Shown here: positions 17,625 through 25,699 of the stretch, piece by piece
How positions within the stretch are numbered: position 1 is the first letter of the stretch
Layout: the number at the start of each line of letters is the position of its first letter
Source: Phaeodactylum tricornutum CCAP 1055/1
Taxonomy: Eukaryota > Bacillariophyta > Bacillariophyceae > Surirellales > Neidiaceae
DNA: 64,000 nt
Assembly: GCF_000150955.2 (NCBI RefSeq)
Contig: NC_011683.1
Location: 620,001-684,000, forward strand
Reading direction: 5' to 3'
Position numbers and translations under genes: made by a program
The notes under the pieces: generated by a model
Database searches by the model: none
Told to the model about the DNA's origin: nothing
What the model saw: the letters and a program-made list of their open reading frames with translations, nothing else

Positions 17625-19172
17625 CTACTCGCTTCGGGTCGCGGAGGATTGCTTTTGCTTCTCCCTTCGTTTTGCAAGTTTCTGGGATTTATGTTTTTGG
17701 CCTCGTCGTGAAATCGGTTTATTGTCGGTGCTTGTGCTGTTGCCTTTTGTTCCTTCGTCGTGTTCGCCACCGTCTGCATTTGCAGTCTCGAGCTGGCTTC
17801 CAAGTTTCCCGCCTCGTCCTGCAACTGGTATTTTACCACCTTTCGATTTATCCTGTCCTCGGTAAACCTTTCCGTCTACGTTACTCTTCTTTGGGTCATT
17901 ATGCGTAGCCCGATTAGTGTTGCGGGTTTCTTCCCAGAACCCTTGTTCCCCTTCGACTTGTTTTAAGATACGATTATATGTAAGAATGGCGTCGTAATCA
18001 TCATATAGACCACTATCGGCACCCCCTACTCCATCAAGCGCGTCGTATTGATCATCGTAGTCGTCGTCATACTCATCGTTTCCGCTCCCCATGACACGAT
18101 CGACTGCCAAAGCCTCCTCTTCTTCTCTCAGTTGAATCGCTTGCAAAGCGGCTTTCGTCGTCTCTCTGGCGTCTTGCTCTTCGTTCGAGGTAATTTGCTT
18201 TCGATGTCGCCGGGGTAGCGACTGGTCCAATATTTGAAGTTGCGCCGGTAAAAGACTTGTGTCGAGCAGCACAGCCAAACTCTGTTCAACATTTCCCTTA
18301 TAGTAGCTCAAAACAGATTCTATGAACCCTTCGCCAAGCTCGGGCATGACCTCGCGTACCTGGCCAATTCGTCTCTGGAGCGCTTCTTCAGGAGAAAGCT
18401 TGGCCGATCCATTTTTCGAGATTCCAAGGCCTTGCTTGACTTTATCGTGTGTCTCCAAACTTAAGCGAACCGGCTCTCCATCCCCGTCGTCAGCTTCCAA
18501 AAGCGACACGACATACTTACGTTCCGTTGCGTCGCTGTACCGCGACAAAAGTTCTTTCTTCCAATCTGGATGTTTTGCTGAATGCAGCCCAATTAGAGAA
18601 TACCAAGCACCTAATTCTTTAAGCGTGTGTATGATTGGTAGCAGTTGTTCCTGATCAATATTTTCTCCCCATATCAAAACGTTCACGAGTTGTAAACAAA
18701 GTGGAATCCACGTTTTCTCACCCCTGACCGTTTCCGAGAGAAGCGTAGAGAGCTCGTCGCTCGTCCATCTTTGTCCATCCACGGCTTCCAAGCCAATCTG
18801 ATAGATCCCAATCATTGATCGACATCCATTCTGCAGATCTCCGTCGTCAGTTGCATCAGACGTCTCTGCGACGTAGAGAAGTGCCTGTTTTAAATCTCCC
18901 AAGACCTCATAGGCGTAATCGCGAGGAGCAAGGTCAATAAGAGCCTTCAAAGCAGCGGACACGTCTACCCCGAAATCCTCCTGCGTCACGTCTGACGACG
19001 CAGGTTCTAGAGTGAGCCAGTATAGTGCCAAGCCGACTTGATACAATTGTGACGCCGACGGTAACATTGATTCGATTGTCTCGGCTGTCACGTTGGTCGG
19101 CGCTGCCGTGATTTGCGCCCATTCCCGCAACATGGTTTCAATTGCTTCGTAAGAGGCCATTACGCCTGTCAT
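17625..19172 (-). CDS. ASCC2/Cue3-like protein with CUE domain
   Basis: 515 aa (MTGVMASYE...; an alternative ATG lies at 19160). The N-terminal 250 residues are helical, as in the ASCC3-binding part of ASCC2. A CUE ubiquitin-binding domain follows (IGQVREVMPELGEGFIESVL then SYYKGNVEQSLAVLLD). After this is a D/Y-rich stretch (NDEYDDDYDDQYDALDG) and a C-terminus with R-NTNRATHNDPKK, GRGGK and a basic end (KSQKLAKRREKQKQ), the same order as in animal ASCC2. Family members bind K63-linked ubiquitin and work with the ASCC3 helicase in alkylation repair and in splitting collided ribosomes. No introns. Probably nuclear/cytosolic. Confidence 0.8.
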   Translation of the reverse strand: MTGVMASYEAIETMLREWAQITAAPTNVTAETIESMLPSASQLYQVGLALYWLTLEPASSDVTQEDFGVDVSAALKALIDLAPRDYAYEVLGDLKQALLYVAETSDATDDGDLQNGCRSMIGIYQIGLEAVDGQRWTSDELSTLLSETVRGEKTWIPLCLQLVNVLIWGENIDQEQLLPIIHTLKELGAWYSLIGLHSAKHPDWKKELLSRYSDATERKYVVSLLEADDGDGEPVRLSLETHDKVKQGLGISKNGSAKLSPEEALQRRIGQVREVMPELGEGFIESVLSYYKGNVEQSLAVLLDTSLLPAQLQILDQSLPRRHRKQITSNEEQDARETTKAALQAIQLREEEEALAVDRVMGSGNDEYDDDYDDQYDALDGVGGADSGLYDDYDAILTYNRILKQVEGEQGFWEETRNTNRATHNDPKKSNVDGKVYRGQDKSKGGKIPVAGRGGKLGSQLETANADGGEHDEGTKGNSTSTDNKPISRRGQKHKSQKLAKRREKQKQSSATRSE

Positions 19173-20998
19173 GGTAGAGTACAGTGGCTCTATTGTTACT
19201 CCAAGTCGGAGGGTTCTTGCGGCCGTGAAGGACTTGGCACGTTTGGGCTTCGAGGTTGCGTTGCATACAAAATCATCATTTTGCCACTGTTTTACTCGAT
19301 CGGGTTCACGGTCAGCCGTAACTCCTTACAGACGACGGTCATAAATTTAACGTTTAAAATGTAAATATAAACTCAAAAAAATTGAAAATGCTCTTTGGGT
19401 TGTCATGCCGTGACATCCAGGAAAAATCAAGTCGTTCACAGTCAATATCATGTCAAAGCAGGAGAGAAATGGATACACTTGCAAGTGAGTTACTGTAGTG
19501 GCCAGTGGCTCCTGCTATAGGATTTACTCATCATCATGCTCTTACTTGTCAATCTGGTTTGTTCTACTTCCAAATCAAAAATGTCCAACATGTTGTGTAC
19601 CAATATTGTTCAAGAAAGTCATGGTAGGGGATGTTTTTGGGGAAAATTGTGTGACTCAATAGCGGAAGAAGTACATACAAGGTTTGTTTGCCATTCTTTG
19701 TACCATCTCAACCATCTCCAATCATGACAATTAAAATGACACAGGCCAAGGGGAAAAGTTTGTCAGATCTTTTGGTAGACACAATTGGACATTTGATGTC
19801 AGTGGTTGACTGTAACACAAAAGGGACCGCAAGCGGGTACAACAACATTCTACTTGAGGAGCTTTCCAGTATTGGCCCTACAAGTAGTCACTCAGCTGCA
19901 TTCATGTGTAAATATATAGGTTTGTACTGAGGAGCAAGAATTGCAAGTTTTGAGGCAGATGAACTTTGCCCTCCTTGCTATCACAACAGCAAATCAAGAA
20001 GACCCCTGGAATGCTTTGATCCAGGCAGTAATGAATATAGAACTCCCACAAAACTTGCCAGGTAGCCCCAAAGGGCCTGAAAAGCTGGTCCAAACAAAAT
20101 CGCTGCTGTGCATGTACCTGTCTTTAATGAAGAGAAGGAAGAAAGGTTGGACTGCCATGCTGTGGATGCCAGTGGAGAAACATTGACTAGAATGCTTCCA
20201 CTGGGACTCACCAAAGCAATACAAAGGAAATTGCCTGCAGATATTGCCAATGCCAAGCAGTTTGTATTTGATTCTGTGATGCAGGGTGTGCAGTTCATAG
20301 CAGGAGCAGTGCCTTGTTGAGAGTATGGTGAATGATCAGTATATTGATAAAAACTGACCTTAGATTACTTCTAATGACCACAGCAGATCAGTGCAAAGAT
20401 CTTTTCAAACAAAAACATGTGCTGTTGCAAGAAGTTGCTATAAGGTGGCACTGGTACAAACCAGAGCAGAGTAATCTTTGCATGTAATTGAATTGCCAGG
20501 ATAAGAGAATCTCCAAGACTCAGCGCACATCATTTTGAAGCGCATGCTTTGATAGGAGAAAAGGAAGGCACTTAGAGGTTCGATGTAGAGTTTGATAGCT
20601 TGCTTGATGGCATGCAAAGCCTTTCTTGCCAAATCCATTCTACTTCCTCTCTTTCCGTAATTTCTGGTCAATGGTTTTTCATCAGGACAGCTGTTGCTGA
20701 TGCAAAGAAGAATAGCCACCAAATGGGAGTACAGCTGCTCTGGTTTGATTTGCAAACCAGTGAATTTAGGTCAATTTAAAAAAGTTTGTTGGACAACTGT
20801 ATGCAACAACTAACAGATAAAATAATTTGCATGCTTCAACCAATGTAGCTTGCATCTTGTGTGTAGCGCATGACAATGCATTGACATAAATTAATCTGCA
20901 ACATATGATATAAAATTGTATATATTGGTTTCCTTTTTATGGATTTGCAATCAAAAATGCTTGCATGTCTAACAGTACCCAAAGCAATGCTTCATTTC
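19173..20998. other. AT-rich accessory stretch with decayed, unrecognised reading frames
   Basis: The base composition becomes clearly more AT-rich than the flanking genes. Between about 19688 and 20320 on the plus strand, protein-like stretches appear in successive frames (KGKSLSDLLVDTIGHLM; NFALLAITTANQEDPWNAL; CHAVDASGETLTRMLPLGL), as if one gene had been broken by two or more frame changes and stops. On the minus strand 20438-20755 is another 105-aa open stretch. I recognise no family in either. They may be remains of a non-autonomous element or a dead host gene. Confidence 0.35.
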
Positions 20999-21149
20999 AT
21001 CAATACCATTTCCTAGAGAAGCCCTCCTTTGACCAAAAGTTCTGAAGCCTCTTTTCTTCTTCATTGTCATCCAGAGACATTGACTTCCAAATAGAGGAAC
21101 ACTGGAAACACAAATGTTAACAGAAAACAGAATCAATACCACTTCCTAG
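20999..21149 (+). repeat. Flanking repeat: unit 1 (whole) and left part of unit 2
   Basis: A unit of about 132 bp starts at 20999 (ATCAATACCATTTCCTAG then AGAAGCCCTCCTTTGACC). A second copy starts at 21131 (ATCAATACCACTTCCTAG) but is interrupted after CTAG by the transposon; its remainder resumes at 23835. Unit 1 therefore shows what the target looked like before insertion. Confidence 0.8.
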
Positions 21150-21161
21150 TGTCTATTCTAC
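21150..21161 (+). repeat. Left terminal inverted repeat
   Basis: TGTCTATTCTAC, directly after CTAG at 21146-21149. It is an exact inverted match to the right end. Confidence 0.8.
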
Positions 21162-21473
21162 TTCTGTGCTCACCTGAGGACCAGTCCTCAGGTGAGGCCA
21201 CTTTTCAGACCTATGGTAATAAACAAAGAAATCATTATTAAAGAAAGTTACCGCTACCGTTGTCTTCAGCATGCTCTAAAACGTCTTGGGGTAAAGTAGG
21301 AAGCTTTAATATCAAAAAGTGACAGAGAAATGACCGTCAACGGAAACTTCATGGATTTTTTTTTCAAAAGTTTTTGGCGGGTAAAATGGCTTGTCTGGAC
21401 GTCAATGAAATGGCCATTACATCCCCAATACTTGGTTTGAGTCATATAAGTTAGGCTTGGTGCATTGTCAGAC

Positions 21474-22145
21474 ATGCCAGTGAGGGATCCTAGGCTTGAA
21501 ATTGGAGGGAAGGTGACGGCAAAGGCTTGTCATGTTGTGCATCTGAGCGAGTGCGCACGGAGATATGGCGTCAACAAGCACTCCAAGCGGCTTGTTGGAA
21601 CGGTTCTAGACGTCACGACCACCCCTGTATCCATTACAACCGGGCGTACCTCTACTTTGATAACAGCAGTTTATGATTTTGGAGAGGATTTGTTCAAGGA
21701 AAACACACTGAACATTCGGAGTGTAAAGGCATTTGTACTGCCAGAAATGTCCTTAATTGAGGAAGTAGCAGCAGAGGCTTTGCGGGCAGCAGAAGCAGAC
21801 TCTGACGCCGGAAACTTGATGGAAGAAATGGTCGAAGCCCCAGTAGCCAAAATGGTTGAAACCCTGGCTGGCATAGAGCCCAATACCTTGGTCAACACAG
21901 AGCCCGATACCCCAGTTGACACAGAGCCTGATAGCCCGGTGGCCGAAATTGTCGAAACCCTGGTTGACACAGAGTCCGAAAACCCGATAGCCACAGTTCA
22001 CCAAACAGAGTGGTATGTGAATAAAAGAAAAACCCGGCTGGATGTGATCGGTCATGTTTATATTAGGCATTTCCATATCCATACTTCAGTTGGTGACCTT
22101 ATTGGTCAAGACTCTGACAATTATCCATCGCTTCGTTTTGGGTAG
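21474..22145 (+). CDS. piggyBac-like transposase, N-terminal part only
   Basis: The first ATG is at 21474. The protein starts with a domain typical of stramenopile piggyBac proteins (GGKVTAKACHVVHLSECARR, then KRLVGTVLDVTTTP) and continues into an acidic region with repeated [E/D]PDTPV-type units (about 21850-22000). It ends with ATVHQTEWYVNKRK ... HIHTSVGDLIGQDSDN, the segment just before the DDE_Tnp_1_7 domain. The last dozen residues and the stop come from the captured DNA. The DDE catalytic domain is absent, so this would be at most a DNA-binding fragment. Codon composition is more AT-rich than neighbouring host genes. Confidence 0.6.
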   Translation: MPVRDPRLEIGGKVTAKACHVVHLSECARRYGVNKHSKRLVGTVLDVTTTPVSITTGRTSTLITAVYDFGEDLFKENTLNIRSVKAFVLPEMSLIEEVAAEALRAAEADSDAGNLMEEMVEAPVAKMVETLAGIEPNTLVNTEPDTPVDTEPDSPVAEIVETLVDTESENPIATVHQTEWYVNKRKTRLDVIGHVYIRHFHIHTSVGDLIGQDSDNYPSLRFG

Positions 22146-23110
22146 TAAAGGCGGCCTTTTCCGCGTCGGTACCAAACAATCCCAGAGCCAAATCCAAACC
22201 AACCTTGTCCCGCATACCGTAAATATAGGCCTTGAGTTTGTTACGTTTGTCGGACGGTTCTTGCACAAGTTTGTCCTTGCACAAGTTTGTCCTTGAGCGC
22301 CATGGCCAGTTCAACCTGGTACGCCTTTTGAATTTTGCCATCGGTCCAATCCAACGGACGCGTCGTGGCAAAGACCAAATTGGTCTTTTTCACCTTCTTC
22401 TTGTTCTCCGGAGCGGCATCTTCCTCACCATCCTTAAGGGGAGAAGGATCCGACATCTCGGATTCCTCCTTGTTGGCAATCTCTTCCATCAGTTGTGCCA
22501 AACTCAGTTGGATGATACCGTGAATATCCTCTTTGACGTTGACGCAAAATTTTTTGGCTTCCTCGGACATGGGCGCCTGCACGGAAAAGGTCGCAATTGC
22601 GTTTCCAAAAGGCGGCAAGCCGTATTCGAGGGCCTTTTTATTGTATTCCGACAGCACGGCGAAGGGTCCCTGGTTCCGTTTCAATGTCATCCGATGCACA
22701 ATGGTAAAGGACAAACTGCGGTCAAACATGACAACGGCATTGGTCGGCTGGGCACCCGTGGTGGCGTCCACTTCCATGCCTTGCGCCTCGTCGTTGGCGT
22801 CCTCGTCCCATTGCAGTTGAAAGGTCCAGGCTTGGAATTTATGAATGTTATAGGGAAGGACCTTGAACCGGGGTGACAGGATAGCGGATTGCAGGGCCGC
22901 GCCACGGGCGACGGCTTTGTTGGCGTTGATTGTCATGGAGAGCACTTCCGTAGCCGCCGCGCCGGCTCCACTGTTGGTGAGGAATCCCGTGAGGGCCTAT
23001 TTGACGGAACCGATGCGGGTCGAGCCACCCATAATTTCGACCGAGTGCAAATCGGCCGCCGTGAGTTTGCCTTCGGCCAAGGCCTGGACTAGGGGAGCAA
23101 GTTGGACAAG
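22112..23110 (-). pseudogene. Captured fragment of an Hsp110/SSE-type (Hsp70 superfamily) chaperone gene
   Basis: Minus-strand translation from about 23110 reads LVQALAEGKLTAADLHSVEI, MGGSTRIGSV, then after an in-frame TAG, ALTGFLTNSGAGAAATEVLS and MTINANKAVARGAALQSAIL. This is the end of the nucleotide-binding domain of Hsp110. It continues through the substrate-binding beta domain (YNIHKFQAWTFQLQWDED) and an acidic loop (ESEMSDPSPLKDGEEDAAPE) into the helical domain (SDKRNKLKAYIYGMRDK), stopping near AMDN. The TAG (about 23000) and a frame change at a short tandem duplication (about 22260-22290) break it. Both gene ends are absent. It is GC-richer than the transposon arms, as expected for host coding DNA acquired recently. 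No introns remain. Confidence 0.85.
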
Positions 23111-23459
23111 GACAGCCCAACAATCTCAAGAACTGGAGAGCCGCAATGTGGTCTCTATGCACATCTTACCCCCACCAAAAAAAGAAAGAAAGAACAAAGA
23201 TGGTACTATTAAAAACCAAAGACAGCAGGGAAGGTGTTTGGTGTGTTCCAAGAAGACCACATATCTTTGCTCTGTATCCAAAGATGTTGCGACAATTGAA
23301 AGCAAAGAACAATGGATTTGCTACACAACAGGAGGGCAGCTATGCTTTGCCCAACACCTGACTACCTTGCATGGTAGTCAAAGACTTTATAGTACTAATT
23401 GGATACAAGTAACTCCTAGTATTTATGGTAAAAGTGTGTTTCTTAACCATCATAGCTAA
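23100..23459 (+). pseudogene. piggyBac-like transposase, C-terminal cysteine-rich end
   Basis: The frame reads MHILPPPKKERKNKDG, then GRCLVCSKKTTYLCS, EQWICYTTGGQLCFAQHLTT and LH. The C-x2-C ... C ... C ... C-x3-H arrangement is the C-terminal zinc-binding domain of piggyBac transposases. One expected cysteine appears as S (LCSVS where CSVC is usual). The open frame continues upstream to 22863 only as the reverse of the captured chaperone DNA. There is no start of its own, so it is a leftover right arm. Confidence 0.65.
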
Positions 23460-23780
23460 ATCCCTATTATCTGTATAGTTTTGTACCGTGTCTACAGGAT
23501 TGTCTACAGGATTTTGCCCATTTACTTATTTTTTTTGTGTCAATTGAAGGCAAAGAATCATAGATTTGCTACTTAACGGGAGGGCAGCCATGCTTTGCCC
23601 AACACCTGACTACTTTGCATGGTAGTTAAAGACTTTGTAGTACTAAGTGGATACAAGTAACTCCTAGTATTTATGGTAAAAGTGTGTTTCTTAACCATCA
23701 TAGCAAAATCCCTTTTACCTGTATAGTTTTGTACCGTGTCTACAGGATTTGGCCCATTTGTTTCTCAATTTTTGCGTCCT
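23293..23780 (+). repeat. Tandem duplication, 248-bp period, in the right arm of the element
   Basis: Copy 1 starts at 23293 (CAATTGAA) and copy 2 at 23541; GTACCGTG recurs at 23483 and 23731, so the period is 248 bp. It repeats the last coding part of the transposase C-terminus and the 3' non-coding DNA. The copies differ by roughly one base in ten to fifteen, and copy 2 has lost coding potential. A 12-bp local repeat (GTCTACAGGATT) sits at the end of copy 1. Confidence 0.85.
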
Positions 23781-23822
23781 CAGCTGAGGACAAATGCCTG
23801 CCTCAGCTGAGGACAAGGGCCG

Positions 23823-23834
23823 GTAGAATAGACA
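23823..23834 (-). repeat. Right terminal inverted repeat
   Basis: GTAGAATAGACA, the exact reverse complement of the left end, followed by CTAG at 23835-23838. Confidence 0.8.
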
Positions 23835-24301
23835 CTAGAGAAAGCTTCCTTTGACCAAAAGATCTGGAGCCTCTTCTCTTCTTCATTCATCATCCAGAGA
23901 CCTTGACTTCTAAACAGAGGAACAATGGAAATGCAACACGGAAAACAAGGCACTTAATTCCTCTCTAAACATAGCTAGGTTTTAATATAGATGCATTCAT
24001 AAATATATTGTATGTTTTAGTTTTGAGTTCCCATGGCTTGTTGCTTCTTTGAATTGAAGGTTGGCTATAAAAGTCGGGTGGAAATTCACAACTTGTCCCT
24101 CGACTGTCTGGTATATTAAATATAAGTTATCTACGACGTAATGTTCGGTTGGGTGACCGTTGGTATGACTGGACTTTTCCTGAGATTTTGGACCAGGCAC
24201 GGTCTCGACAATCATGACTTTGTGTTTGTTTTCGTTTCATAATAACAGTAAACAATACACACCAAGTCAGCAGATAATATTCTAATCAATTGGTGGTGAC
24301 C
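23835..24301. repeat. Right part of interrupted flanking repeat, then intergenic sequence
   Basis: 23835 to about 23950 (CTAGAGAAAGCTTCCTTTG...) is the continuation of repeat unit 2 and matches unit 1 (21013-21130) at roughly 85 percent by eye. From about 23960 to 24301 there is AT-rich sequence upstream of the LRR-kinase gene, with no coding signal. Confidence 0.65.
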
Positions 24302-25600
24302 ATGGCTTACTCTGAAGCCGAGCGTGATATATCCGCCAAAGATGCCGCGGTTCGGAGGCTTCTTTCCCTGGCTAAAATAAAAGTCGCCCACCCCGCGCCC
24401 TTTTCAAACATTACCAAGCTGGATATCTTTGACTGTGGCATTTCGTCCCTCCCAGATAGCTTCGCCGAAGCATTCCCTGAACTTTCTATTTTATTCTTGT
24501 CCAAAAACAAATTCAAGGAGATGCCAAAAATGATTGGTGATTGCCCCAAGCTACAAATGGTTTCATTCAAGGATAATATGCTTGCGACGATTCATCCTGA
24601 TGCATTGCAACCACAAATGCGATGGCTCATCTTAACAAACAATCGTCTATCTAACCTTCCGGAATCAATTGGTCGATGTCAAAAGCTGCAGAAATTCATG
24701 TTGAGTGGAAATCAAGTGGAATCTCTTCCAGATACTATTCGAAACTGTATTAGCCTGGAACTAATCCGATTAGCTTCCAACAAATTGAAGGAGCCACCCA
24801 CAGCTCTTCTTGATATTCCAAGTCTTCGCTGGGTAGCTTTATCGGGAAATCCATTTCTGCAGCATCTGCAACCATCATCGGAAGCATTGGACATTCTGGA
24901 AGAGGTGGAAGAAAGCATTGGCGAAGTCTTGGGACAGGGTGCTGGAGGTGTTACTCGCAAGGTACTCTGGCGGGATCGTGTTGTTGCTGTGAAAGAATAC
25001 AACGGTGCCATGACCTCCGACGGTCTTCCTGAGGAGGAACGTCGCATATCGTGTGCAGCATCGGCACTCAACTCCGCTTGTTTTATTGAAGTTCTAGGCG
25101 AAACGCAGGCAGGTTCCTTGGTGATGGAGTATTTGGATCAGTATTCAGCTTTAGCCGGCCCGCCAAGCTTTGAAACCTGTTCGCGAGATGTATATACGGA
25201 CTCCGTATGTATTGTTCATGATGAGCAAGCCGAGAAAATCTTGTCTCATTTGTTGGAAGCCCTGGCTAAGCTCCACAGCGTTGGTATATGCCATGGAGAC
25301 TTTTACGGACACAACATTTTGGTCTCTCAAGATGGATCGGACGTACGATTGAGCGATTTTGGAGCGGCATTCTTTTATGACAGAGAGCATGAATACGGCA
25401 CTTCTATAGAAGCGATTGAGCTACGGTCATTTGCAGTTTTGGTTGAAGAAGTTAACTCTTTGCTCAAGCAGCAGAGTGAGCGATTAGACAAGCTCGTAAG
25501 AAAATGCCGAGAGCAGGGTTGTTCGTTTGCGAAACTTCACATCTGGTGGAAACAACTACAACTGGCTGGGCTCGCATCTGCCTTCGCTGTTGACGCCTAA
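24302..25600 (+). CDS. Leucine-rich repeat protein kinase
   Basis: 432 aa from the ATG at 24302 (MAYSEAERD). Residues about 35-200 hold six to seven LRRs of the SHOC2/PIRL type (LPESIGRCQKLQKFMLSGNQ, VESLPDTIRNCISLELI, LASNKLKEPPTALL). A protein kinase domain follows: GQGAGGVTRKVLW glycine loop, VVAVKEY lysine, VMEYLDQY hinge, HGDFYGHNILV catalytic loop and LSDFGAAF. All three core residues (K, D in HGD, D in DFG) are present, but the HRD arginine is G. The C-lobe after DFG is short (about 70 residues), with no clear APE motif. There is no signal peptide or membrane helix, so it is soluble. LRR-before-kinase without a membrane span resembles ROCO-like or bacterial-type arrangements rather than plant receptor kinases. 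Confidence 0.8.
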   Translation: MAYSEAERDISAKDAAVRRLLSLAKIKVAHPAPFSNITKLDIFDCGISSLPDSFAEAFPELSILFLSKNKFKEMPKMIGDCPKLQMVSFKDNMLATIHPDALQPQMRWLILTNNRLSNLPESIGRCQKLQKFMLSGNQVESLPDTIRNCISLELIRLASNKLKEPPTALLDIPSLRWVALSGNPFLQHLQPSSEALDILEEVEESIGEVLGQGAGGVTRKVLWRDRVVAVKEYNGAMTSDGLPEEERRISCAASALNSACFIEVLGETQAGSLVMEYLDQYSALAGPPSFETCSRDVYTDSVCIVHDEQAEKILSHLLEALAKLHSVGICHGDFYGHNILVSQDGSDVRLSDFGAAFFYDREHEYGTSIEAIELRSFAVLVEEVNSLLKQQSERLDKLVRKCREQGCSFAKLHIWWKQLQLAGLASAFAVDA

Positions 25601-25699
25601 TTTCATAACCATCGTGTTCGGCGAAAATCTTGTTTTCAGTCAATCCACTTTCCAAAGCAATGTTCTAAATTTAACAATCTTCCTGCCTATTTTCTCAAG

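Larger units (their letters stand above)
21150..23834 (+). mobile_element. piggyBac-like DNA transposon with captured Hsp110 fragment
   Basis: 2,685 bp bounded by perfect 12-bp inverted ends (TGTCTATTCTAC at 21150-21161; its complement at 23823-23834) and flanked on both sides by CTAG. Inside each end are further palindromic motifs: a 13-bp inverted pair around 21169-21196 (CTCACCTGAGGAC and its complement) and two CTCAGCTGAG palindromes near 23780-23815. The left arm encodes the N-terminal part of a diatom-type piggyBac transposase, the right arm its C-terminal cysteine-rich end. The central DDE domain is missing, and in its place is about 1 kb of antisense Hsp110-family coding sequence. The element cannot encode a working transposase, so it would be non-autonomous. 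Classical piggyBac elements use TTAA targets; CTAG here is unusual for the family. Confidence 0.75.

Noticed and set aside
22232-22876. 214-aa plus-strand frame inside the transposon
   Set aside because: Antisense of the captured Hsp110 fragment; only the Hsp110 reading matches a family.
19173-24301. LTR retrotransposon or virus-derived element in the AT-rich accessory region
   Set aside because: No reverse transcriptase, integrase, protease or capsid motif and no long terminal repeats seen; the direct repeats are a 132-bp tandem pair split by a DNA transposon.
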